A DNA stretch of 64,000 nt. It comes from Cryoendolithus antarcticus (Eukaryota; Ascomycota; Dothideomycetes; Cladosporiales; Cladosporiaceae). The notes beneath the pieces are model-generated. The model made no database searches. It was not told the origin of the DNA and saw only the letters and a list, made by a program, of their open reading frames with translations. Within the stretch, counting starts at the first letter, position 1, and every line of letters starts with the position of its first letter. The DNA is taken from NCBI GenBank assembly GCA_002077065.1, contig NAJO01000063.1, forward strand, positions 116,332 through 180,331, written 5' to 3'. Shown here one piece after another: positions 45,122 to 55,169 of the stretch. A program made the position numbers and the translations under genes.

Positions 45122-46819
45122 TCACGAATAATGCTGCACCTCCCACCACTTCCCCTCAACCCCCTTCACCCTACTCGTGCGCCTCTTCGCCCGCCTGTCA
45201 ATCTCGTTCTCCCGTCCGCCCATCAGAAGCTCTTCCACTCTCCTTTCATCGTCCGCAGTTCCCACCTCGGCCTCAGTCCCATGCATAAACGAAACCACAG
45301 TCTCATACCCCTGCCGCTCATTTTCGTCTTCCGTTTCATTGATCTGGGCGTACAGCTCGTCCATGTCTTCTGGCGGAGCGAAGGTGGAATCATTCGGGTA
45401 GAGCGAAGAGATTTCTAGGCCATGGAGTCTGACGAAGGGAGCGGCATAATTGGTGAAGTCCGTGTAGTCGGGCGCGGCGCAGTCAACTATGCAGTTGGTG
45501 AGGTGCAGGTAGCGAAGCGTGGGAACGTTATTGGTGCGGAAGTGCGCCATATCGGAAGCGCTGAAGGGCCAGCCGTCGATGTGGAGGGTCTTCAGGTTCG
45601 GGGACTCGATGTCTCTGAGGATATCCTGGAATGGCTGGACGGGACGAACGCGGTAGAGCGCATCTAGCATGTTGCATTGGCGCCAGGACTTCGTGCAGCT
45701 GAGCAAGAGCGTCAAGTCGACGACCTTGGGCGCGATGATCTGTAGAATGTGTCTCAAAGCTGGGACGTCCAGATTGCGACACTCGTCCATGTCGTCGGAT
45801 TGGTAGGAGGCGAAAAGGACGGGCAGACTCAGCGTCTGTAGCTTCGTGGCAAGTCTACGGTAGTCAATAGAGAATCCATTTTGGTCGAGTGTCTCCCTCA
45901 CGAGCGCAATGGGCAGCCCAGCGATCCGCTTGACGCTATTGTCGCAATTGCTGCTATCTGGCCCGAATAGATTGTCGCCGATGCTGAGGTGTTTGAGGTA
46001 GCGGCCAGACTCAGCGAGGACTTGCAGCACAGTAGAAAGTATGGACCATTGACCACCATCAAGAGTATGTGGTTCGATGATATTGTGGAAGAGTCGAGTG
46101 CAGAGATCGCCATGGCTTTCTCCATTCTTACCTAAGCCCCTGGAGTCTGTGAAGATCAGGCAGTCGAGTTTTGGCATCTCGGTGAACGCACGACGGGTGA
46201 TACTGAGAGCAGTGCCCGCTTCCATGAGCTTCCGCTGACACTCAAAACACGAGAGGTATCCTAGATGACTGCCGAAAACATCGAGCCTTTGGTCGCGATA
46301 CACCACCATCTGATCCTGCAAACGAGACCCAAGCTCTCGAGTACTTTGCTGCCCAACGAGAGTAGACAGACCCACTCGTGTTGTCTCAAGATCGGGCGGA
46401 TCGACGTGATGCAGCTCGCGCAAGCCTAGCTCATATAGCATGCGGAACTCGTTAGCTTGTTGTCTAACAACTTGCTCGTCACGTAGAGGCCTGCGCCTCG
46501 AAGCGGTTGCCAGTCTGTCGCCGTACTCTGTGAAAGTGTCGTGGCCATCCTGACCATCAGGCCAGAGGCTCGCATCGTAGATCAAGGTGGTGACATGCTG
46601 GGAGAACAGGGGGTGATCGAGAATACGCTTCGCTCTCGCCACCTCGGTCAAGCGATTGGCGATCACGAGCTCAGTGATGAAGAAGGGAGAGCTGTGAAGA
46701 TTGAAAATCCTTGAAACAAGGCGGCAAGCTGCGATGTGTCGCTGGTGGTCGCGCTTGAGAGCCTCAAAGATGTATTCGAGCAGTTCGGTGGGCAATGATT
46801 CAAAAGCTGACTTCTTCAT
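45122..46819 (-). CDS. F-box protein, paralog 2
   Basis: A single-exon intact gene, 565 residues, ATG at 46817-46819. F-box motif at residues 6-40: FESLPTELLEYIFEALKRDH with AACRLVSRIFNLHSSPFFIT after it. The downstream region shows repeated Leu-rich segments (LKHLSIGDNLFGPDSSN, LKTLHIDGWPFSASDMAHF, LRYLHLTNCIVDC) with spacing like irregular LRRs, and an acidic stretch and basic tail near the C-terminus (REIDRRAKRRTSRVK-like). Likely a substrate receptor of an SCF E3 ligase. Shared domain order and similar length with paralog 1 show tandem duplication; sequences have diverged considerably, so the duplication is not recent. Confidence 0.75.
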   Translation of the reverse strand: MKKSAFESLPTELLEYIFEALKRDHQRHIAACRLVSRIFNLHSSPFFITELVIANRLTEVARAKRILDHPLFSQHVTTLIYDASLWPDGQDGHDTFTEYGDRLATASRRRPLRDEQVVRQQANEFRMLYELGLRELHHVDPPDLETTRVGLSTLVGQQSTRELGSRLQDQMVVYRDQRLDVFGSHLGYLSCFECQRKLMEAGTALSITRRAFTEMPKLDCLIFTDSRGLGKNGESHGDLCTRLFHNIIEPHTLDGGQWSILSTVLQVLAESGRYLKHLSIGDNLFGPDSSNCDNSVKRIAGLPIALVRETLDQNGFSIDYRRLATKLQTLSLPVLFASYQSDDMDECRNLDVPALRHILQIIAPKVVDLTLLLSCTKSWRQCNMLDALYRVRPVQPFQDILRDIESPNLKTLHIDGWPFSASDMAHFRTNNVPTLRYLHLTNCIVDCAAPDYTDFTNYAAPFVRLHGLEISSLYPNDSTFAPPEDMDELYAQINETEDENERQGYETVVSFMHGTEAEVGTADDERRVEELLMGGRENEIDRRAKRRTSRVKGVEGKWWEVQHYS

Positions 46820-47263
46820 GTGGGTGGGAGATCCAACTGTAAGCGATCCAGCCCAGTGACATCCTCGCTGCCACTGCGTCTGCCTCTAGGCACCGCCTCT
46901 CGTCTTCTGGCAATCGCTTCATGGTTCTCAGTAGCAACAGTTGGTACCATTATTGTGGTCGGCTTGTATTGCTCAGGACCGTGCGATGTTGATGAACAGC
47001 GTCACTTAAGTCACCTGCTGATTGTGTGGCTCCCAGACTCGTGGGGGGTAGCCATAGCCAAGTCCCAAGCTGGACATGCGGATGTTTGGACATGCGGATT
47101 GTGGACATCGATCTTGACAACCGACACGATGGCGCGCGGGGAATAGCGCGGGGAAGCGGGAACGGCCTCGCAGATCCCCCCGAAGCGCCGACATGCCGAG
47201 CCTTTTACCTCTTCCTCCAGCTCTCATCTCATCAAACAATTGATTGCAGCACACAATACTCTC
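46820..47263. other. Divergent intergenic region
   Basis: Promoters of F-box paralog 2 (leftward) and the PD-(D/E)XK-like gene (rightward). Confidence 0.4.
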
Positions 47264-48538
47264 ATGTCGCCCGCTGTGAGTCGCGCCAAGACTCCGCCCA
47301 GACCAGCGAGCAGCGACCTCGTTATTCTCTCCGCCCTTCCGCCATCCCCGCCCCTCTCTCCGAAGCCCTCCGCCTCTCGTACTGTGTTGCGCGTCCTTCA
47401 CCACCTCCGCCAGCTCGAACGCGGTGTCATCGAGAGGCGCGACTATACCTTCCACCTTTCACAGCAGGAGCTCGCCGACCTTCACCGTCGGATCGAGGCG
47501 ATACCACGCCTACAGCAGTACTGGACATACAAACTCCGCTACGACTACGATGCTGGAGTATTGACTCTCCGCATGCCCGATGCCATCCACGAGATCTTCA
47601 TCAAGAGAGTAGAAACTGCTCTCCAGGTATCCCTTCTCGCCACCGCAGCCCGCCTGGAAGCCTCAGGCACTACCGAAGCAGCAGCCGAACTGCGCCGCGT
47701 CTTTCTGTCCGGCAACACGACGCTCAACCTACAGGGGGTTGAGAGCAGTAGCCAAGACAGCGACAACACCCCTGTCATCATCCGACGGAGCCCAGATGCC
47801 TCATTCTGCCATACCTCCTCAGGCACCAATGCGCCTCCGCTGGTCGTTGAGGTGAGCTACAGCCAGCAGAAAGAGGCGTTGGGATATCTGGCGGATAGCT
47901 ATATCGTTGACTCACGCCATGCGATACGGTGTGTGCTGGGATTCGATTTGGGATATGGGAGGAAGAAGGAGCAGGGGAGGGAGGCGAGTGTGAGTGTTTG
48001 GCGGGCTGGGGTTGATGGGGAGGGAGTTGGCATCTGCAGGGCGGATGTGGAGGGCGAGGTGTTCAGGGGGGACCGGAATGGCGTGGACGGTGTACTAGAA
48101 TTGACAGTCGCGGACTTCCTTCCTTCGACACTCGCTGCTGAATTCTCGGATGCCGTGCTCAAAGAGCCCATCACCATCCCTTTCGCGCATCTGGCCGCCT
48201 TTCTCACAGAAGCCGAAGCGACCAAAGCCGTACCTCCAGCCCCCGCGCCATCAGCAGCACCCACACGATTCCGGAAACGCAAGCGCACGCCCTCCGAAGA
48301 GCTGTCAGACACACGAGAAGAGTCTTTTGCAAGAGCTGAGGATGATGCACTGGCTATGCGACAGAAGGAGGACCCGGAATGGATTGAGCGGGAGCGTGGA
48401 TTGGAGAGGAAGATCAGCAAAAGAAGGTCAGGGAGGATAATCAGCGCAGACGATGCGACAAGCGGTGGGGCTGAGACTGCGATACCGAAGCGGCGAAGTA
48501 GTCGTGTGCATGCGCGAAAGGACAGGGAAGCTGGCTGA
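47264..48538 (+). CDS. PD-(D/E)XK nuclease-fold-like protein with basic tail
   Basis: Intact single exon, 424 residues, ATG at 47264. The central region carries RSPDASF with D178, then 17 residues later LVVEVSYSQQK with E196 and K203. This D...E-x-x-x-x-S-Q-x-K spacing is that of PD-(D/E)XK restriction-endonuclease-like folds (Uma2-like and related fungal proteins), though the canonical E-x-K reads E-V-S. After it comes the strand pair AIRCVLGFDLGY. The N-terminus is Pro/Ser-rich, followed by a helical segment (residues 55-90). The C-terminus (about 335-424) is strongly basic with repeated KRRS motifs (SKRRSGR, PKRRSSR), suggesting nuclear or DNA association. Similar fold proteins accompany some fungal mobile elements and effectors; no element ends are visible here. 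Function inferred, not shown. Confidence 0.65.
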   Translation: MSPAVSRAKTPPRPASSDLVILSALPPSPPLSPKPSASRTVLRVLHHLRQLERGVIERRDYTFHLSQQELADLHRRIEAIPRLQQYWTYKLRYDYDAGVLTLRMPDAIHEIFIKRVETALQVSLLATAARLEASGTTEAAAELRRVFLSGNTTLNLQGVESSSQDSDNTPVIIRRSPDASFCHTSSGTNAPPLVVEVSYSQQKEALGYLADSYIVDSRHAIRCVLGFDLGYGRKKEQGREASVSVWRAGVDGEGVGICRADVEGEVFRGDRNGVDGVLELTVADFLPSTLAAEFSDAVLKEPITIPFAHLAAFLTEAEATKAVPPAPAPSAAPTRFRKRKRTPSEELSDTREESFARAEDDALAMRQKEDPEWIERERGLERKISKRRSGRIISADDATSGGAETAIPKRRSSRVHARKDREAG

Positions 48539-49262
48539 GCACTGAAGCATCTGTCAAACTAGATTTCGATCAAGATATCCGCGCAAGCTGATCCATGTGC
48601 TTTCCGAGACCACGACTACTCCTCCGAACGTCTGCTACGTGGCAAACGCTCACACCTGTTAGGCTTTGACAGCAAAGTCAAGGAAGACCACACGCAGGAG
48701 AGGCCAAGACCAGGCTCTCTATGCTCGGTCTGCGCTGCATCTCACCGTTTGGACCTTTAGCGGTGTTGATGATTTTGGACCGATTCCGACACTTCTGGGG
48801 GCGCTGGAAGTATGCTATGCACAGCACCAGCAGTAGCTGCAAAGTGCCGTCCCCATGCGGAGAGCGACATCCAACGAACCTTTCGACAGCCCAGAGTCCC
48901 GGACGTTTCAAGATGGTCACACACTCAAAAAGGCTCTGTGGCGGGTAGCATCATTGCCGACTCGTTGCACACGGTCTCTTCTGTGTCGATCGAAGCATCC
49001 TAGCAATCGTACGCTCGCAAATTGTAATCTACCCTAGCCTGATGCCTTGTGACCTCAGGCATGAACAATCCTGGCTTGGCATCTAAAAGAGGCAGTGCAT
49101 GAGGCGATGCTGTCATTGTGCAGCAAGGCTGAGTGCACACGATGCTACAACAAGGCCTCCTTCGAAGCCCGCGCGCCCGCCACTCTGGCGCATCTGACCT
49201 TCTGGGAGAGAAGTTTGCAAGCTCCGGCCAAGGACACATTGCAAGCAGATGTGGAGTGCGCC
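48539..49262. other. Intergenic region
   Basis: No coding-like frame. Contains the presumed promoter of the HET gene. Confidence 0.4.
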
Positions 49263-51160
49263 ATGGCCTTGACGCAGGACGTCGACGCTACGGTCGATAC
49301 CCTGCATATCAGTGCGACCCGTAACCCATACGGAAAGCTCGATCTAGAATTGAAACAGATACGCCTACTCATCTTGAAAGCTGGCCAGAATGAAGAAGAT
49401 GTACATTGCGAGCTGCAAGTAGTGTCTCTGCTGGACGATTCAAAGCCAAAGTACGAGAACATGTCCTACGTATGGGGCGATCCTACAGCGAAAGGCTCAG
49501 TGCACCTGAATTGCATCCAGACGGTGACTGGTTTGGCTGCCGAGAAAGTGCTCCGACGCTTCCGGCGCAGGTACAAGGATCGCGTGCTGTGGATTGATGC
49601 AATCTGTATTGATCAGACGAACCCAGCTGAACGCGGCCAGCAGGTCGCAATGATGGCAAATATATACTCGAAAACAACTCATGGACTCGTCTGGCTCGGT
49701 GAACTTGGTGGTGACGGAATGCATGCTGTGGAGGGCATCAGAGCGATATACGAGGAAGCATGCGCCGAGACGGACAATCTTGTACGGCTACACAATACAA
49801 TTAACGGCAGGGACAAGCCCGCGATCAGCGAGAGACCCTTGTCTGCTAATGTAGCTCTTGGGGCCATTTCGAGGTTGTACGACGCCCCATGGTTCCAACG
49901 CCTTTGGTGCGTACAAGAGGCTGCACTGGCGAACGAAAGCACTTGTTACTACGGACATCTCGAGCTGCCACTAAGGGTATTGATTGCCGCCCTGTGACTA
50001 TTTTTCAAGCGCCTTCGAATTGCCCTGGTTCTCAACGATCATCCCGGTATTCGTTGTGCTGCAGAGATCTGGGCTTTCGTCGACCACGACCACGGTCGCT
50101 ACGGTAGAAACTCAAGCAAGAAGCTGAGACTAGGCAGCCTTCTCAGTATTGGTCGGGATTACAGATCACTCGATCCTCGAGACCACGTTTTCGGCCTGGT
50201 CGGCTTATATCGGAAATTTGCCGACGTCGGCACGCTTTCCAGACACCTCCAGCCTGATTACGGTAAGCCATTAGCTAAGATCTTCCGGGACGCAACTAGG
50301 ATGGCTATCATAGAGCAAGGTGATTTACGCATCTTCCGCAGTGTGGACAAAGGCCGAGCTAGGGAAGACGTAAATGAAGACAGGATCCCAAGCTGGGTGC
50401 CTAGATGGCATAGGTCTCGGAGCAAGTACGTTGACACCTTTGAACTTGGGTCACATTTCCGTGCAGATAAACAGACAAGAACCGTCTTTTACGAGCCCCC
50501 ACTTCATCACACGGGTGAGGCGACTACAGGACATCAATGTTTTGATGTGAACATACTCTGCATCAAAGGCATCATTGTCGGCAAGATCAGTAAAGCCACA
50601 AAGACCACGAGTCGAGAGATGCTGGATGATGTCGTCACTACACGGTCAATCATCCAATCAACAAGAGATATGCTGCAAAGTCATGCCGCTTTCAAGAACA
50701 AGGGGACGTGGGAAGCGTTCTAGCAAGAGTGCTTTGCGCCGGGATGGATCATCTCCGCATGCCTATCCGAGAGAACGACGCTCGCCGATCTCTAGACAGC
50801 CTTTCTGAATTCATGCTCCACACGGGGCATCTTCCTCCACTTGTCAGCTCGCACTCCGTTGCCACTACTAGAGATGTGTACGCCTCAAGGTATCGCCATG
50901 CAATGAGTGAAGCCTGCGCTAACCGCCTCGCTTTCCTTACAGAAAACAGTCATCCAGGGCTCGGCCCAAAGACCACAAAGAGAGGCGACGTCGTCGCAGT
51001 CTCGTATGGCTGCAAGTGGCCAATGATCATTCGGCCAATGCAGGAAAGCGGACACTACGTTTTGCTTGACGTGGCTCATGTCTACGGCATCATGTTTGGC
51101 GAAGCAGTCCGCGAGCACAGGGCGGTAGGGAAACACAGCGACGTCTTTCACATCCATTGA
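49263..51160 (+). pseudogene. HET-domain protein, disabled
   Basis: Heterokaryon-incompatibility (HET) domain gene, about 630 codons from an ATG at 49263. HET motifs are clear: NMSYVWGD near residue 65, RVLWIDAICIDQTNPAERGQ near 105, then ANIYSKTTHGLVWLGE and WFQRLWCVQEAAL. At 49995-49997 a TGA interrupts VLIAAL/LFFKRLRIAL, with the same frame continuing protein-like for 240 codons (RDYRSLDPRDHVFGLVGLYR). Near 50712 a frameshift is needed to go from KNKGTWEAF to RVLCAGMDHLRMPIREND and the typical C-terminal block GDVVAVSYGCKWPMIIR, then VYGIMFGEAV, ending at 51158-51160. HET proteins trigger cell death on non-self recognition; this copy cannot make the full protein. The TGA probably replaced TGG or CGA. 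Confidence 0.75.
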
Positions 51161-51503
51161 GCGTTTCTTTCGGGTAACTGGAGTATAATACGACGAAGCA
51201 AGGCATGATCTCTGGCCCTGGTGAACGCTGTCGTTTGTAGTCTTGCTGATTACGTGCCATTGCCGAACATGGTGAGGGCTGAAGACACCAGTCTCCGCGC
51301 AATTCCCGTTGGAAGTCGCATAGCAACCTGAGCAGCAAGAAGCTTGTGCTAAAAGCGATTTACCGACGACCTATGACAGCGCCTTCTTCGTGCTTGCTAC
51401 CCTCGATCAGCAAAGCTCTGCAGCAATCTCTCAGCTCCGCAGACCATGATCTTAGATGCCGTAATCCCACAAAGCGGGCCTTGCGCAGCGCACACGTGCA
51501 GAC
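51161..51503. other. Intergenic region
   Basis: A short region between the HET and GPR1-family relics; nothing supported. Confidence 0.35.
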
Positions 51504-52442
51504 ATGACCGAGCGCAGCGACAGTATCCAGCCCATACACGCTGGTCATGGCAGAGCCTCCGCCAACGACGCCGATCATGCGACAATGACATTAGATCCCG
51601 GAGCCTCCCAGCAACCGCATCCCGCACCTGAGCGTCACACGATGAGCGCCACACATGACAGCTTCGCCAACCCAACCCCACTTGCTCTCATGGGCTTCGT
51701 GATCTCCACCTTCACCTTCGCGATGGTGTTGATGGAGTAGGGCGGAGCCAATTTGCTGACCGGCGTCCTGGGAATCTTCTTCTTCACCGGACCCGTATTG
51801 ATGGGACTAGCAACAATATTTGAGTGGAATCCGGGGAAACTTCTTCCAGGTATGGGGCCTACAAGGACTTTGCCATTACTGTCACTGACGTTGAAGTTCT
51901 CAGATGATGATTTGCAGCCTGTTCGCAGTCTTCTGGCTGTCCTGGGGCCTGATCTTTACCCCCTCGATCGGCATCGCTGCAAGCTACAGCCTCACTGGCA
52001 ATGCGCTGGATGGGATGCTCAGCAAGCCGTATAACGCCACACTTGCCATCTACGCTCCGGTGTGGGGTTTCGCAATCTTGACATTCTTCGTCTTCACGCT
52101 TGGCGCAAATGCTGTCTTGGCAGCAGTGTTCTTCTTGCTCTGGGCGGGTGCTTTCAGTGTTAGTGGAGCATACTGGTGCCTCAGCTTGTCGAAGATCTCG
52201 ACTGCGCAAACTTTGAAGAAGGTAAGAAGCTCTCAGCCCTCCACACAGAAGCCCAGTAGCTAATGCGATCACAGGCTGGCAGCGCTCTCTGCTTTGCTGC
52301 TGCGGCGCTCGGATGGTATTACACGGTCGCCGTGATATGCGCTGAGCTGACTTCGTTCGAGCTACCGCGCTCTGATCTCAGTCGCCTCCGGCGGGCGAAG
52401 AAGAAGAGTGCGTTGCCAACAGCGGAGAGAGGCTTGAACTGA
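51504..52442 (+). pseudogene. GPR1/FUN34/YaaH family acetate channel, disabled
   Basis: Six-helix membrane protein family that moves acetate/succinate or senses acetate. The N-terminal region ends FANPTPLALMGFVISTFTFA, the family's N-P-[AT]-P-L-x-L motif and first helix. Helix 2 follows after a TAG at 51738-51740 that sits where family members have Trp-Gly-Gly (VLME*GGANLLTGVLGIFFF). A one-base slip in GGGG at about 51834-51837 must be corrected to read EWNPGNFFQ into a GTATGG donor. Exon 2 (51904-52221) and exon 3 (52275-52442) are intact and join in phase: MICSLFAVFWLSWGLIFTPS, then GWYYTVAVICAELTSFELPR at the end. So two lesions disable an otherwise well-preserved gene. TGG->TAG equals CpA->TpA on the other strand. 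It lies just upstream of a Zn2Cys6 regulator and a monocarboxylate-type transporter. Confidence 0.75.
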
Positions 52443-52782
52443 TTCAGAGGGACGCTGTCATCTTGTCGTATTTCGCGCCAGCTCGCCACGCGATGCATGT
52501 AGTGGTAGTCTACCTTATCGGATGCCTAAGTCGTGGGTCGATGCTCTCTTGTTTTGCCTCTTGCGAGCCACCTTCAAAATGCATGGTATCACCGTGATCG
52601 TGTGCGGCGGAGAATACAGTGTCGACTCGGGGCTCATACATCGGATTCTGGACGGATCGTCCCGCTGCTGACTCAACCGCTTCCAAAGTTGATCCTTGAC
52701 TTCGGTGTCTGGCCATCTATCTTCCTTCAACTCACATCCAGTGTGGCATTCATGGCGTGATGCTCGTAATCGATCCGCGAGG
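52443..52782. other. Intergenic region
   Basis: Promoter region of the Zn2Cys6 gene. No element identified. Confidence 0.4.
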
Positions 52783-54868
52783 ATGCCTTCTGAGCGTACA
52801 CCTCGGCGGCAGGACCCTGTGTCGTGCGTTGCATGCCGCAAGCGGAAGCTGAAGTGCGATCGGATTGTGCCATGCTCAAACTGCGTGTCCCGAAAGCTGG
52901 AATGTTCAGGCGCAGCAGCTGAGCAGAGCGGTCATGCGAGTATGGCAATCGGATCTGGCTGTGCTACGAGCGTAGTGGATGCCACGTCCTTCTCGGTCGA
53001 CCTGGTGGCGAGCCTGCAGAGCGAGAATGCCGAGGTGAAGGCAAGGCTCCTGAGGCTTGAGCAAGCTGTGTTCGCGAACGGTGCCGGCGATGCTGGTACT
53101 GCTGCCGAAGCTTCCGGTCCTGGAGTGGTAGTAATTGAAACTCTGGGGTCTCGAGACCCCAGCGGCCACCCACACGCATTCGCCGGCTTCCGAAACGAAC
53201 GCTCAAGTGTATAGCGCCGATACACGATGGCTGGAGTCAGTCGCCGCTCGTCCGATAAATGAGCAAGCGCAAGATAGTACCACTCCAAGCATCCACATTG
53301 CGACTTTGGCAGGCATCAAAGAATCGCTGTTAGCTGGCACGAATATTGCTGGGGTGATGCTCCCCACGCTGGACGAGGCGCTGGAGCTATTCACAGCATA
53401 CACAGAGCACGTGAGCCCTCTGCAACATCTTCTGTACGAGCCAGATGTTCGAGAGAGCATCCACAAGCTGTATCACTCACTGTCAAGCTGCACACCATGC
53501 TGCTACTCGGATTGCGCACTAATTCTCAGCGCGCTCGCAAGCTTGGCCAGCTACGATCCTGATCTGCTCGGCAACTCCTTCGGGGGTGGCCCGCTTGCAT
53601 ACTACTGGCTGCGGTGCTCGCGTGACCTGCTCGACTACTGCACCAGAGCATGCACCTCCGATCTGCAGATGGTACAGACAAACATCATTGCCATGTTTCT
53701 GATCTACCACTTGGAGGGCATCTCGCCAGCGTCAAGACATCTACAAGCCGCTGCCATCGTCGCTGCAAAGAACATGGGCCTCCATATCATGGATGCGATG
53801 CATAGCAGAGTGAAGGAGGTGACTCAGCGACAGATCATCGATGCGGAGGTCCGGCGAAGAGTTTGGTGGCACCTGACTGCGACTGACTGGAGTCTTTCGC
53901 TATGTGGTGGTCCGCAAGAAGGCACTTACTCGATCATGCCTGCTCAGATGCAAGTCAAGCTACCACGCAACATCTCTGACCAAGATCTTGCCACGCAAGA
54001 CGCCACGTTCGAGCGGCCAGCAAGTGAGGTCACACCAATGACCTACTACTTGAAGCGCATCAGGCTGGGCAAGGTATGTCGTGAGGCTGCAGACCTTACA
54101 TGGGAGCTCTCCATCGTCCAACAACCGGAAGAGGTGTCCTACGAGCGCATCACTACGCTTGACGCCAAACTCACTGGACTTCTGGACAACTGCCCCATGA
54201 CTATCATGAACGCCATCAATAGCACCGATGCAGCGCAAGCGAAACAGCAAATGTTCACCTATCTCACCGTACAAGCACGGCGCTGCAAGCTACACATGGC
54301 CTTCTTTCTCCGAGCTGGCGATAGTTCGGTATACGAACCATCGAAGTTTGCATGTCTACAGTCTGCGAAGTTCATTCTCTTGGTCCTGCGAGAAGCGCTT
54401 CCTGCGAATCTTGCGCATGATCGCAGCGGCATGCACTGCGTCACCTTCCAACACCACCTGTTTATTGCTGCGATTGTGCTGGCCATGGACGCCTGCCTGC
54501 ACCGAGATGCATTCGGGACTGCCGACAGTTTGAGGGACCTGGAGCAAATATGTGAGCTCTTCGCAGCTGTCAAACATCGAGCTGCGACTGCTGGCTCATT
54601 CCTCGAGTCATTGCTGTCAGTCTTGAGTAAGCATGGTGTCTCAGTGCCTGGCTTCGAGCGACAATCCGCGGATCAGACGCTGCTACAGGCGGAGGTCCCG
54701 CAGAGTGGCAGCATGACAAATCAAGATCTATTGATGACGGACACGACCTTCGATGAGCTATGGCAAAACTATATGGACTTCGACGCACAGTCAGCATCGC
54801 TGAACTGGACGGGCATGCTGCTCGATGTGAATGCTGCTGAAGCTGGGGCGACTAGATTGCCGCCCTGA
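52783..54868 (+). CDS. Zn2Cys6 transcription factor, apparent frameshift
   Basis: Nuclear regulator of the GAL4 class. ATG at 52783. The binuclear cluster is complete: C15, C18, C25, C31, C34 and C41 (CVACRKRKLKC and CSNCVSRKLEC). It is followed by a short coiled-coil dimerisation segment (SLQSENAEVKARLLRLEQAV). The first frame would end at 53212-53214, while the second frame is open to 54868 and holds the fungal-specific transcription-factor middle domain (starting FTAYTEHVSPLQHLLYEPDV; WWHLTATDWSLSLCGGPQEG near its core). The two frames must be linked by a one-base shift near 53130-53165. A perfect 16-nt palindrome (GGGGTCTCGAGACCCC, 53147-53162) lies exactly there. Total about 690 residues. 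It may be a pseudogene or contain a sequence error. It is next to two organic-acid-type transporter genes, which could be its targets. Confidence 0.7.
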
Positions 54869-55169
54869 AGCGTGACAATACGGTCTTTCTCGTCCGAGCT
54901 ACCACATTCCGAATATGGTCTTTGCAGCCTCCCTCTTTGCAGTGTATTCGACGCCGTTGTCCTGAAGCAGTCTCGGGTTCGCGATGGTTTGTAAGCGTCC
55001 TGCGTGAGTGTCGACAATCATGCACGAGCCATGGATGAACCGCGGACTGTCCGCGGACTCTCCGAGATGATTTCCGTCACCACCTGCAAGCTATTGATAT
55101 ACATCGCGGTGCACTCCTTGGCTCTCTAATACTTGCCAGTACTACCGATATCATCATATCATCGCTGTC
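54869..55169. other. Intergenic region
   Basis: Spacer between the regulator and the MFS transporter, with a probable promoter for the latter. Confidence 0.4.
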
